NCBI RefSeq assembly: GCF_963675165.1
Contig: NC_087380.1
Location: forward strand, 512,303-576,302
Direction: 5' to 3'
DNA from: Halichondria panicea
Taxonomy: Eukaryota; Porifera; Demospongiae; Suberitida; Halichondriidae
DNA length: 64,000 bases
Below the pieces are notes generated by a model, which was not told the DNA's origin, ran no database searches, and saw only the letters and a list, made by a program, of their open reading frames with translations. The position numbers and the translations under genes are program-made. Positions 51,452-63,431 of the stretch are shown in pieces. Numbering within the stretch: the stretch's first letter is position 1; every line of letters starts with the position of its first letter.

Positions 51452-52537
51452 TAGCCTCGATCCCAGGCCGAGTTTTCGCTTTTATAACGGTTAGGCGAAC
51501 AACTGGGCCTGGTACTAGTTGTCTGCGCATGCGTCAATCGTTTGTCAGATTCTGACAAATGGATATTCTCGTTCACTTTCGTGACATTTATATTCGTGTA
51601 TAGATACTATCGTGTACTAGAAGTCAGTTCCCGTTTTATCATTATTGGAATCGATTGGAATGGCTCTTAGCTGAAGCTTCTCTCTTCTCTGAAGCTTATT
51701 CTGAAGACTGAACAACAAGGGAAGAGGTATAAAGCTTTGTCAAGCTTGTTAAGGTCAGATATTTTTGTGTGGGCCCTATGGCCGGCTATGCTATCAAGTC
51801 TTGTTCATGTTTGGCAAGAATGTAGGTAGACTATAGTTTCATCATTAATATGGTGGATCAAGTGAAGAGTGTGAGCTAGAGAACTTGGTGCTGCCATCAT
51901 CAGCTCGTCGACAATGACACTATAACCGAGAAATTTAATATGTATAGATCTACACGTATTTAAAATGTCTACTTCTCTGTACAGGAGCAATGGCTAATAT
52001 CCAGCTATCCCAACAGTGCTCCTCTTGGCTATACTAACGGACGAGACTGGACAGTTTGAGGTAAGGGTTTAACCGTCTTTGGTTTCTTTTAATATTGTCC
52101 TATACTCACAGACACAGGACTGGAGTATGACCTGCTCATTCGAGCGTTGCTGGGTAGCTCAGAGACATCAAGAGAATCTACGTTTTCTCAAGCAATGAGT
52201 TACGAGTTGGGGCCTAGAATCAGAGAAGTCCAGCAGCCTGCTAAATCTTTTTGAAACGTAATTTGAAGGCATTCAATCATCCTGAAGTTGCCCTGGGTCA
52301 CTGTAATTGTGCTGCAGCACAACTGGCAACTCCCCAGGCCTTTGTGAAGCAGCTCCCTATGTGCATCTTTTGTGTACTCACTCTGTGCATTTTCTGTGTA
52401 CAAATTTCTATTATTGATTTATTAAATATTTTTGCCGACCACAAATATACAATGAAAATTTGACGCATGCGCAGACAACTAGTACCAGGCCCAGTTGTTC
52501 ATTATAAAAGCGAAAACTCGGCCTGGGATCGAGGCTA
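51452..52537. mobile_element. MULE-like element, TAGCCTCGA termini (copy C)
   Basis: 1086 bp with inverted ends of about 85 bp, starting TAGCCTCGATCCCAGGCC and ending GGCCTGGGATCGAGGCTA, the inverse. The terminal bases match the elements in genes 3 and 8, but the interior differs and no helicase fragment is seen. No flanking duplication is visible. It abuts a truncated tail exon on the right, so one side was probably deleted. Confidence 0.72.
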
Positions 52538-52680
52538 AAGCTGCACAGGCTGAGAGCTGGTAGTCTGTAGGAGGAGGGGGGCGTGGCTGGTCCACCACCT
52601 CATAGGTAGCCTCCTCTTGTAGTTTGCTCAACCCCTCGTAATCATGGGAGGGGAGATGACTCATCACCACTCGGGCTAGT
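52538..52680 (-). pseudogene. Truncated copy of a tyrosine-tail exon
   Basis: Reads VVMSHLPSHDYEGLSKLQ, then EEATYEVVDQPRPPPPTDYQ, like the tail exon of gene 7, with an acceptor at its 5' side. It is cut at its 3' side by the transposon 51452-52537. No other exons of this copy are found. Confidence 0.85.
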
Positions 52681-52839
52681 CTACACAAAATAGAAGAATA
52701 AATTAAATGCGGAGCGTTAGCGTGTAGAAAATGTGTACAAAACTATGTAGCGGCTATGGGTAGATTAATTGCAACACAATGCTCACTCTGTTGTGATGCT
52801 GGTTTTGTTGTCAATGTCCTTTGACCCATACCTCTTGCA

Positions 52840-52960
52840 TGGCACATGGTAAAATAATGCAATGTCAGCAAAAAAAAAGGACTTTGACCTCAAATAATGG
52901 CTGACATCAGCAATAATGAGGAGGTGAGCAAAACCGAGGAGGGAGGTTGATCTGAAACAA
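52840..52960. mobile_element. Partial copy of the Harbinger-like MITE (right part)
   Basis: Matches 26250-26385 (GACTTTGACCTCAAATAATG and flanks) and stops where the long inverted-repeat element begins. Confidence 0.65.
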
Positions 52961-52966
52961 AAATCG

Positions 52967-53610
52967 TTTAGTCTAGAGAGTAGATTACCACAAATGTGTG
53001 AGTAGTTGTACTTAAATGTAAATATCTTTTGATTGAAGTATTTCTAAGAAATGGTGTTGATACCCGTGTGTAGATGAATGACTGAACTACAACATATCCA
53101 AAAATGTTTCCATGGAAACATAAGGTGGTGGGTTTGTGGTGATTAATAGAACAACAGCAAATTGTTATAGTGGGTAATCGGTTAGAGTAATAAAACAGTA
53201 ATCTTGTACAGCTAAGGTCCTAGACTTCATCACATAATTGTTCAATGGTTTAAGTATCCTGGCCATCCCTTTATGGGTGTTACAAATGTTCACAGTGTTT
53301 ATCATTCATGATTTACTGGTTTTCAGGTACACTTTTGGTTAGAGTAATAACTTTTGAAAAATTAATAGCTTAGCTTTCAAATTTCTGTAGTAAGTTTACA
53401 GATAAATGGGCTACATTTTGATACCAAGAACATCCTATATGCTTATTCCATTGCTGAGATAACACTGAAAAGCTACATAATAAATTATTTACTATTTTCT
53501 ACTGTTTTGATGACATCAGCAGCTGCAAACCACAAACCAATGATGCTTTAATCAACCACAAACGTAATTAAAAGTGGGCGTACAGTTATTGTACCCCCAC
53601 TTACGTGGTT

Positions 53611-53643
<33 letters not shown>

Positions 53644-56091
53644 GGTAAAATAATAGCATGTAAGGTAGTGTATACAGGGGAATGGGCTTCTATGTAGACA
53701 CAATGAAAGGTGGAGGGTACAGAAAATAAAGAGGATTAAGGGTACATACAAAGGTTCAGTTTATTGGTGGAGGTGGGTCTCCGAGATCACCAGGTCGATG
53801 GCCCCAGATCTAAAGGGGTGTCCACTTGACGATCTGGACCCTCTGATGGCTTGGATCGATGAGCGAAGGAGGGAAAAGGTTAGTCGGCAACGGAGCCAGC
53901 ATAGTGTGCTGCTGTATGATTGGTCCCATTTAGATGCTAACATCGAAGCGAGTCTCTTGTAGAAGGTGGTTGCTTCACGAGCTAAGCCTCCTGTTGCAGA
54001 GAGGACTAATGAGGAAAAGGATGCCTGTTCGATGTCTAAAATTCTTTGTTCATAGGCCCTTTTCTTTATTTGCTCATGCTTGCGGTAGACTGTTTGAGGG
54101 TCGGTGTGTCTGTTGGATGCAGCGTGTGGGTTAAATACCCTGACATCAAAATAAGTTCTTTCAAAGGAGCCACCCCATACTCCATTGGCTGCAATGTCTA
54201 GGCGTGCACCCGGTTGTATATTGGCACTTGCTCCTGCTAGGTTCTCCCCTGTAACCGGTAACAGTTCTGGTTCTGTGCACACGTTGTTGCAGACCTCACT
54301 AAGAAGATCTGCAGTCAAGTCTCTGATCTCATTATGCCGAATGGACGGAAAGCCGCCCTTCGCACAAGAGAGAGCGTGTTCTACTGTGAAGGAAGAACCA
54401 CAGGCACATTTCGAGGGTAGCTTGTTTGGAGTCCAACCATAACGCAGAGATAGGGCGTCTCTAAAGGCTTGTTTGTGGAGGGTGAAACCATGGGTTTTGA
54501 GCGGTAGGGTGGTTAGCCATGACGATGCACCCTTCTCTTTAGACAGATTGACAGATCTTTGCATGTTGGTAGAGAGTAGTGGCGTCAGTGTGTTGATGTC
54601 GTTCTTGGTTCTATCTCTGTTTTGTTGGCCTACGGTAGATTTGGCCATTAGTGACTCCGAGATGATCTCCTGCCCATAGTGTGTGTCTTGTTTGATGATG
54701 TGATTACAGAGGGCAGATGTGACGAATAGGGAGGCATTGTATTCATGAGTAGCCTGTTTGGATGGTATACGGATACCTAGTCCACCTTCCCTTGCTGGAA
54801 GGGCAAAGAGTGTATATTCAGTGTCGTTTGGTGGAGGAGTACCTGTGAGGGAAGGAATTAATTTCTTACGCAGAGCTTCGTCCAGCGGTGCCAGTCTTTG
54901 ACTCATGATCCTGCTTGGTGTTGTGCGACACATAATTATAGGTCCATTTGCTTGATAATCCATGGTTTAATGCAGAGTAGGCGGCGTGTGGCTGGGTGGT
55001 GGCAATGTCTGCAAGGTTAGTCACGAGTGCAGACCAGCTGGCAACTTTAGACTCAGCAAAGGACTCCATGTACCCTGGGGAGCCAATGGGTGATCCTAGG
55101 TAGGGTCTTCCATCCGGAGTGACGTTCACACCAGTCTGGTGGAAGGTAGTGGACCCAATGGTGTGGAATCCCTCCTTAGTAACCAACCATGTCTTTAGGG
55201 GGTTCGGGTAGTATCCAAAGGCTGGGCCTTCTTTGGTTAAGGTGTCCCACCACTCGCGTAGGTCAGATATTTTCCCCGCAGCTGCAGCATCGTCCGCATA
55301 CCAAATTTGGGTGATGTTAGTGTTAGAGAGTTTTGTGATGAGGGGAATGCTGGCCAGAGCATACATGGGCATGGCAAGGGGGTCACCTTGTGTGGTGCCT
55401 TCTTTGGAGAGTAGGCGGTCTCCATCAACGTAAAGATCTGTGGGCTCTCTGTAGGTGTTGATGAGGATGGTGGCCAGTGCCGGGCAGAGTCTGCGTATGT
55501 TGTGGAGGGCTAATTTGAGTGTCTTCGATTTGTGGTTAGCAGCTTGTGATGTCATCAAAACAGTAGAAAATAGTAGAATATGTAGTTTTTCAGTGATATC
55601 TCAACAATGGAATAAGCATAGAGGATGTTCTTGGTATCAAAATGTAGCCCATTTATTTGTAAACTTACCATAGAACTTTTAAAGCTAAGCTATAAATGTT
55701 TCAGAAAATATTACTCTAACCAAAAGTGTACCTAAAAACCGGTAAATCATGAATTATAGACACTGTGAGCATATGTAAGACCCATAAAGGGAGGTCAGGA
55801 TACCTAAACCATTAAACTATTGTGTGATAAAAGTCTAAGACCTTAGCTGTTTAAGGTTAGTGTTTTATTACTCTAACCGATTACCCACTATAACAATTTG
55901 CTGTTGTTCTATTAATCACCACAAACCCACCACCTTATGTTTCCATGGAAACATTTTTGGATATGTTGTAGTTCAGTCATTCATCTACACACGGGTATCA
56001 ACACTATTTCTTAGAAATGCTCCAATCAAAAGATATTTACATTTCAGTACAACTACTCACACATTTGTGGTAATCTACTCTCTAGACTAAA
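52967..56091. mobile_element. 3.1-kb element with long terminal inverted repeats holding a retrotransposon fragment
   Basis: Arms 52967-53537 and 55530-56091 (about 560-570 bp) are inverted copies with scattered differences, both beginning TTTAGTCTAGAGAGTAGATT. The paralogous stretch at 26385-27085 lacks this insert, while its flanks match (CTGAAACAA on the left, TAACGATAATCATGAGC on the right). No clean target duplication is seen. The core is a 5'-truncated non-LTR retrotransposon. Confidence 0.78.
53613..55558 (-). pseudogene. 5'-truncated non-LTR retrotransposon, reverse transcriptase end
   Basis: The - strand encodes the RT core from about NTYREPTDLYVDGD, with GTTQGDPLAMPMYA and the catalytic IWYADDA box, then after a one-base frameshift near 54900 a 400-residue frame to a stop at 53761. 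That frame has a CACG...H...C zinc-like cluster, IRHNEIRDL and a FERTYFDVRVFNP stretch that could be a nuclease-like segment. A 30-T run (53613-53642) is its poly-A tail seen from the other strand. The N-terminal RT region is missing where the right inverted repeat begins, so it is a dead copy. Confidence 0.8.
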
Positions 56092-56202
56092 TGAACTGTA
56101 TGCATTTAACGATAATCATGAGCAGCTTGTTCTCGAGGTCAACTGGCTTTGAGACTTGTGACACATTAAGTGTGGTTGGTCATGCCTAGAAATATTAAAG
56201 CG

Positions 56203-56455
56203 TACCGTATAGCAGGAAATTATCGTGGGTGCAAATTAATTTGCGCTATTGCCTCCAGATCGAACCCTCAGCAGAAATTTTTGTGGGTTCTAATATTCGC
56301 GTTTTAATGCCAGGAAACTACATCCACCAATAGCTTTGCATGTGAAATGCCAATGCGTGGGAGTTTATCTCGGTTTTAATTTTCGCGTAGCTGCTCTGCC
56401 CTAAAAAAATGCGGAATTTTGAACCTCTGCTGTATTATACAGTCTTAATACGGTT
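56203..56455. mobile_element. Diverged TACCGTATAGC-type repeat (second copy)
   Basis: Nearly identical to 27170-27425 and in the same place relative to the PTP gene, so it duplicated with the gene 3/gene 8 block. Confidence 0.5.
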
Positions 56456-58496
56456 AATTGGTGATTTTAGTTCGAAGACCCTCACTCAATCATCGCACAG
56501 AAAATTCATCACACAGAGATGACAAGTAGTTAAAAGACATTAAAAAAAGTGGCAATAATCAAAATCCTATGTCTAACTTCAACACAAACATGCACTTATA
56601 CATTCGCATTAAAAGTTTGCGTAAGTATCGAAGGAGTCCAAGTAGACCAACAAGGCCTCGAAAACATCCTTGTAGTTGTCCTGTGAGGGGGAGTGGCACA
56701 TTAATACCCATACACTGTGGTGTGCTATGTAATGCAATGCATGGCCTGTTACATTGTATACTAATTATGGGGAAACAGCTGCTGAGAGGTCTGGCTAGTA
56801 ATTAAGTGGTACAGGCTTTATATATAATGGCTGTAAGCAGCAGATGAACTCACGACTGAGGGTACTGCCCCTGGCTTGTGGACCCTGAGAGCCTTGACCA
56901 CCTGGAACACATCCACCACTCCCTCTGTCTTGCAACGGTCAATGGTAGTAGCTACAGAGCAGTACATACCAGAGCGGGTCGCAGTGTCACTGGAAAAAAT
57001 TCAATTTATTAGATACATAATTACTCACAACAGATCCTCACCTGCAGTGGACCACAATCGCCTTGTTTCCAGTCCTCCTTTGAACCTTTATAACCTCCTC
57101 ATTGACGTCAGTTACAGTCTTGAGGTTCTCACACTTTCCACTGCTATTCCAGTTAGTGATGTGGAACTGGATCACTTGAAGGGCCTTTTGGGTCTGCATG
57201 GAGGCAACAAGGAATAAAGAGAGGTTTGAAGGCAACAAAGAGATGCATGACGTACCTTTTCATTGAGGACGCTCAGTTGCCTCATAACAAACCCAGTGTT
57301 GGTTTCCTCCCCCAAGTTATCGATGGTGAACTCACCGAAGGAGATGACATTGCCACTCTCTGGCCAGTACTGGGAGCATGCCTCCTACACACACACACAC
57401 ATACACTCAACAGGGAGGACCTCTAATGGAGACCATCTCTTACCTGCCCATTCTCACTGAGTGGAGTCAACATCACAACAGCCGCACACTTCCTAGAATA
57501 GATCACCTTCCAGAAGTTACGCACAGTTGAGTCCAGTGGATTCTGGGCAATGATGTATGCCTTCTGGTGCTTGTAGCCCTGGAGGGAGGGAGGGGACCAT
57601 GAGAGTACAATAGGTCAAGGGCTCTAGTAGTCGAACACTTACATGAGCAAACACAGCATGAATGTAGTCAGGTTGCTCTCCCACACGACTATTGTCAGCT
57701 GTAGAACAACACAGTAAACGGACTCCAGCAACAGTTGATTGGAGCTTACCTGGCAAGTATTTTTTCCCCCTGTTCTTGTCCATCGATTCGAGGGCAGCAC
57801 TGCTGTTGATCTCGTTAGGATTTGGAGATACTTGTTCCAGAATTTGGAACTGGTATTGGAATCCAGAGACGGTTTTTCCTGGGGCCACTGATGACATATT
57901 CAGTATCTGTCTGCGCAGATCTCCAGCACTGATCTGAGTGTCTCCACACGTCACTGACTCCAGGATAGCATCGTGGATGAACACATATTGGTCCTATATA
58001 TAGGTAGAGGGGCAATGAGCATGCTCAGTATAGAATCAAAATGGCAGCAGTGATACAATAGTAATTAAAGGACTGTGCTTACTTGAGTCTGGACCATTTT
58101 CATCCTCTGGTTGCGAGCTCTGACAACGGTACCAGAAATATCAACGATACCCTCGGCTGAGATCTGATCAAGGACATTATCAATGGCAATGTAAGTGCCT
58201 GTGCGTCCCACACCAGCACTGCAGTGGATCAGAATAGGACCTTTCGATGGCTTGTGCTGAGACTTGACTCGACGATGGAATGCAAGAATGGGCGTGGCAT
58301 AGTCAGGCACACCATGATCAGGCCACGTTGTGAAGTGAAACTGAGTGGTCTTGAGGAACTTCCTGTCTCCTTTAATCTAAAGTAGTGAAAGCACAAGAAT
58401 AATAGTAGGGGAATACATGAAGTCATAAAAGGTAGCATACTCAGCTCATTACACAAAGTAATATAATTAATTAAGGTATAAGGTTACATGAAGCTC

Positions 58497-59582
58497 TAGC
58501 CTCGACTCCAGCCCCTTGAATAGTGGGCCTGGTATTTACTGTTGGTGCGTGGGTGGACAATTAATTTATTAATTACCGTATTTTATCTCATTGAACGTTA
58601 AAACAGTTATTGTGATAAAGAAGAAAAAGAAGAGGCTACCTCTCTCTGTATATACTGTAGACAGAGACAGCTAAGTAAAACATCAGCTCTGTAGATTTAT
58701 TCATTAACTTGAGGCTCGGATCGGATACACACTCAGGCGACAAGTTAATCTCATAAGAAATTACTGTGGGTAAAAAATAAATGTGGATAAGTACAGTGGC
58801 TGTGACGTAACATAATGTGAGGACTACTTATTGATTTACACAATAGATTTACCATTGAAAGCACTATCCATTAATACACACTCAAGCAACAAGTCCGGAT
58901 ACACACTCAAGCAACAAGTCCCTCGGATCGGATACAGATACACACAAGTCCCTCGGATTGTAAACACATTCAGGCCACACAGTTCTCGGATCAGATACCA
59001 CGTACTTACTCTGTGACCAATTTTCGGCAAATGTCACAACAATACTTCCTTCCAGAGAGAATGGCACTGAACGTCGAACAGACACACCAACACTTTGAAG
59101 ATGGCTTCACTCAGAGAAACAAGAGGAGAAATCACCATCACAACAGTTCTTTCAGAGAGAGGTGCACTGGTCTGTCAAGCTTCACATCAATCAAGAAAGG
59201 GAGTGTCTGGAAAGCAGATGGACTTGCTCTGGGACTTGCCATAGCCGGTCGGTACGGTACCCACATAAACACCAGCATACAGACACTTCAACGCCTCCAG
59301 CTGCTTGTCTTTCAAGACTAGACCTGGTTTTCCAACACAGGATAACGCGTACGCGAGAGCAGAAGAGAAGGTAGCAGCCATTACACAACTTGGACTAGAT
59401 TTCTTTTTTCAATGACATCATTATAAATGAAACGGATATTAATGTTTTACAACTAAATGCGGAATAAGAATACTGATATAAATATACTGCAATTTACGAT
59501 TACCAAGATTCTGGGTAATTCTGGCGCATGCGTAAACAGTGTACACCAGGCCGCCTTTCTCAGCGGCTTGGAATCGAGGCTA
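58497..59582. mobile_element. MULE-like element with 9-bp target duplication (copy B)
   Basis: Same intron position, termini and ATGAAGCTC flanks (58488-58496, 59583-59591) as copy A in gene 3. It was inherited by duplication rather than inserted twice. Confidence 0.82.
59187..59381 (-). pseudogene. RecQ-like helicase fragment captured in the transposon (copy B)
   Basis: The - strand frame is identical in protein sequence to copy A ([23 protein letters not shown]), again ending after the Walker A motif. Confidence 0.67.
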
Positions 59583-62500
59583 ATGAAGCTCTTGTAACAA
59601 GATTCTTACAGTGACTTTGAGGGTCCTGACGGTGTAGTCAGCAAAGATCTGCTGTTCTGTAATGGCCACTGTGAATGGTCCAAACTGCTTCTTCCCAGAC
59701 TCTGGCCAGTATGGTTGACACTTGACCTTGTTCCCCTCCTTAAGGTTGGTGAGCATGACTATTATGGGTGGTCTCTCCTGCCACATGAGCCGCCAGAAGT
59801 CCACCACAGTGCGAGGTGTAGGACCTGCATTGATACCATGATATTATATTCACAACTTGAGAACGTGTGTTGACTGTTGTACATTCTTCACTCACTGCTA
59901 AGCAGATTCATAATGGAGTCATTAACTGATAAATGGTGCTTGTATGTAGTGCAATTATGTACCTTGTGTGGCAATGAACTTCCTGGGTGCTTGGTAGCCC
60001 TGGAATAGAAAAAACATACAAGGTGGTGAGCATACAGTGGTGACTATAGTAGCCAGCTCATAGCCATAACACGAAGCATTCAAGGCCTGGCACACACACT
60101 CACGTCTACATAGCAGGCATTGATGTAGTCACTCTGACAGTCCTCTTGTCCAGGGATGGGTTGCAACACAACACGGTTGTCATCATCTGCATGAGGCCAG
60201 AGGAGTAAGGTGGTTTCATAATGTGCACATAATTAGAACTTCATAATTATTAGTACTTTGTCAACCATGATGTGCTAAGTAAAGTTATTTCAAGCATAAT
60301 GAACAAACACACCAAGAGAGCAGTTTCAGTGTAACACTTACACACGGCAATGTTCCCGAATCTATTGCACAGCTTGTTCTCAGGTATCTTTGCCACGATC
60401 ACATCATGTCCCTTCTCACCATTGTCCAATGTCTACAGGGCATTTATTATCAGCTACAAGAAACTAACAAGACTACAAGATCTAAAATACTGATAATACT
60501 ACATGATTAACACTTTACCTTGTAAGCATCTTTGAACTTGAGGTTTCCATTGGCATGCAGATCACTCACAAACACACCAAGCTGCTCCACTGGTAATGGT
60601 CCCAAGTCAATGTTCTTATTGACAGGGGGAGGCTCTTCATTCTCACCCCTAACAGAGAGGTGTACTTGCTTCTCAATGGATCCAGAGTTATTGACAGCAG
60701 CAAGCTTGTAGTTACCTGTGTAGGGGTCATGTAGAGCATGGGTTCTCATGAGCAAACAGTTGTTATCCCCAGCATATGTGGCAGCTATGTTATTGTATGT
60801 GCTGGGGTATGTTATGAAACAACTATAAACACATTCCAATATATAACCAATACAACACTACCTTGTGTAGTACATGTACTCACCAGCATGCTTAGTCTCC
60901 ACACAAGGGAAGGATATTCCACCGTCCTGGTCCAGTTCTGTGGCATAGTCTGCAGTTACCTTCCTACCATCGTGGTACCAGGTGAGACTGGGTGGAGGGT
61001 GACCTCCCACCATCACCCTCAGATACACCTCCTCCCCCTCCGTCACATGAGTATCACTAGGAAACTCTACTATACTAGGCTCTGAAATATAGACAAATAG
61101 TTGGTGCTGAAAGTTGAACAAACAGAACTTAGCTCTATACATAACTGTCAATTGCTTTTAACATAGCTTGGAATGTTGTATTTAATATTTTAGGCCACCT
61201 AAGACACACACACCTGTGTCTTTAGGAGTGAGCACACTACTCAGAGCTACTGCACCATCATCTCTTCTGTCCCTAGTGTAGTGAGTGTAGGGAGCTGGTT
61301 TAGCAGGAGTATCAGAGGTCAGAGTTCTTCCTTTCAGCACAGGGGCATACTTGAGCCTATTCTGTCTCATACGCCTACACACACACACACACACACCAAT
61401 GGTATTGTGATCGAGTGAGAATCAGCACAAAGTGATAATCACCTGACAAAGATGACTGCCACAATGATGCCCACTACTATCCCCACAATGGCTATCACAG
61501 CAACAATGACACCACCGACTATAGGCCCAACATCACCACCATCACCACCACCAGGCCCTGGTGAAGGAGTAGGAGCTATAGAACAGAGGAGTGGATAAGA
61601 CACACACCCACGCACGCACGCACACACACACACACCCACGCACCCACACACCCACGCACGTACACACACACCCACGCACGCACCCACACGAATGCTGTAC
61701 CTTGCACATTCACACAGAATATTCTATTGGCACCACTAGCTCTGGGGATAGTGCAGCAGTAGAGACCTCCTGCAAATGTAACATTGCCTCGTCGATTCAG
61801 GCTGATAGTGCTGTTGCCTCTAGTTACATAGAATCCCTCAGCTGTTGTTCCAAAGTTAGCCTCTGAAGGTACACTGACCCCATCTGGTCCTCTCCACCCT
61901 CCGAGAGCCCCTCCATTGAGGTCATCTTGTTCCCTGCAGCAAGTGGATAGCTCAGTGTGACAGGTGAGGGCAGAGGAGCCCTCTCCAATGAGGGAGAAGG
62001 ACAGAGCTGTGTTGTTATTGTAGACAGTGCCTCCAATGGACAGGACAATGACTGCAGGGGAGCAATGAGTAGTATTGAAGCTGTGTAGGTCACACTCACA
62101 TTCACAGGCAGGGTCACTAGCTCCACATTCCATTAACTTGACATGTTCTGATCATATCTCCGCCAGTCAGAGTGTATCCAGGGTTACAGGTGTAGGTAGC
62201 AGTCATCATGAAGGTGGTTCCAGAGGATGTGTCCACTGCTCCATTGGAGGGGGCGTCCAGGGAACCACAGTTGACAACTGTAACAAACAAGTAACTTAAC
62301 ACTCACAGACAAAGTGTTCAGTAATAAGACTGTAGGAAATCATGGGAGGCCACAACACATTGGTATAACATACTTTCACAAACTGGTGCAGCTGGACTCC
62401 AAACTCCATCAGTTAGTGTAGTTGCTCCACTTGTTCCACTTGCTCCACAAGTTCTGCTCACAATACCAACAATGTTGTATCCAGTGTTACAGGTGTAGGT

Positions 62501-63431
62501 AGCAGTCATCATGAAGGTGGTTCCAGAGGATGTGTTCACTGCTCCATTGGCAATTGTCAGTGGTCCACAGTCAACAGCTATATGGGGTGATGCTCAGTCA
62601 CTATTACTTCCAACCCACCATTACTAACTCACATGGACAAGTTGGTGCCACTCCAAACCATTCACCAGTAGCAAGACATTGTCTAGCAGCACTACCAGTG
62701 AGGACGTAGCCAGTATCACAGCTGTATGCAGCAATGGTGAGGTAGTTGAAGCTAGGGGTAGCCACGTTTCCATTGGTAGGGGAGGTTAGGACAGGGCAGG
62801 TGACGACTGTGTTGGGGAAAATAAACACACACTAACTACTTACTAGTTCTAGTCTTACTTGTACAAGTGGGTGGTGTTGCAGACCAGGTACCAGCACTAG
62901 TAGTACCAGTACTCATACAAGTTATTGCAGTAGGGTTGCTCTTCTATCCGTGGTTCCACTGATGAAGTACCCAGTGTTACAGGTGTAGGTGGCCATGTTG
63001 GTATCTCGGTCATATGAGATAATTCCATTAGACAGTGGACTCAGTGTGGGGCAGAGAGCTGTGGGGGGTGGGGGTTAGTATTGGACATAGACAATATAGT
63101 CAGCACTCACTGAAGGTGACACATATCCTCAGTGAATTGTCATTCCTCCTACAGCAGTGTTCTCCATCAGGACTGTAGTGTGTGGGACCACGATGCAGAA
63201 CAACAGCTCCAGTAACACCACTGATGAACATTTCAATCCCAGTTGCATCCCTGCCGAAAACTATGGGTACTGCACTCCCATCAGGGAACACCCACGATAC
63301 ACGAGCATTGTTGTCATTGTAGCAATGCCAGACTGGTGGATTAGTACCAACTCCTGGTCCAAAATCAGAGAATGAGATGATCTGTCCAGTGCGGTCAGTG
63401 GTAGGGGGGTCACTTGGTAATGCCAGTCGAA

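Larger units (their letters stand above)
56609..63431 (-). pseudogene. Sushi/Ig receptor tyrosine phosphatase (gene 8), ectodomain broken, phosphatase part open
   Basis: Same order as genes 2 and 3: N-terminal Ig-like exon 63111-63431, sushi exons near 62860-63060, 62630-62816, 62380-62577 and 62110-62280, second Ig-like domain, TM about 61444-61570, cytosolic Ig about 60529-61083, D1 ([10 protein letters not shown] at about 58210-58235) and D2 ending at 56609. Breaks: the first sushi exon has extra bases relative to gene 2 and hits TAA (62922-62924); the fourth lacks 2 nt and reads TAG TGA (62114-62119). The signal-peptide exon seen about 150-220 bp upstream in the paralogs is not present before 64000. 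The D2 start lacks three residues found in gene 3, in frame. The intracellular half is nearly identical to gene 3, so decay is recent or selection acts on that half only. Confidence 0.8.

Noticed and set aside
53548-53751. Open frame with a polylysine stretch
   Set aside because: It is the translation of the poly-A tail of the retrotransposon.
53761-54963. The 400-residue open frame as a host gene
   Set aside because: It continues the RT frame upstream after a frameshift and is followed by a poly-A tail, so it belongs to a retrotransposon.
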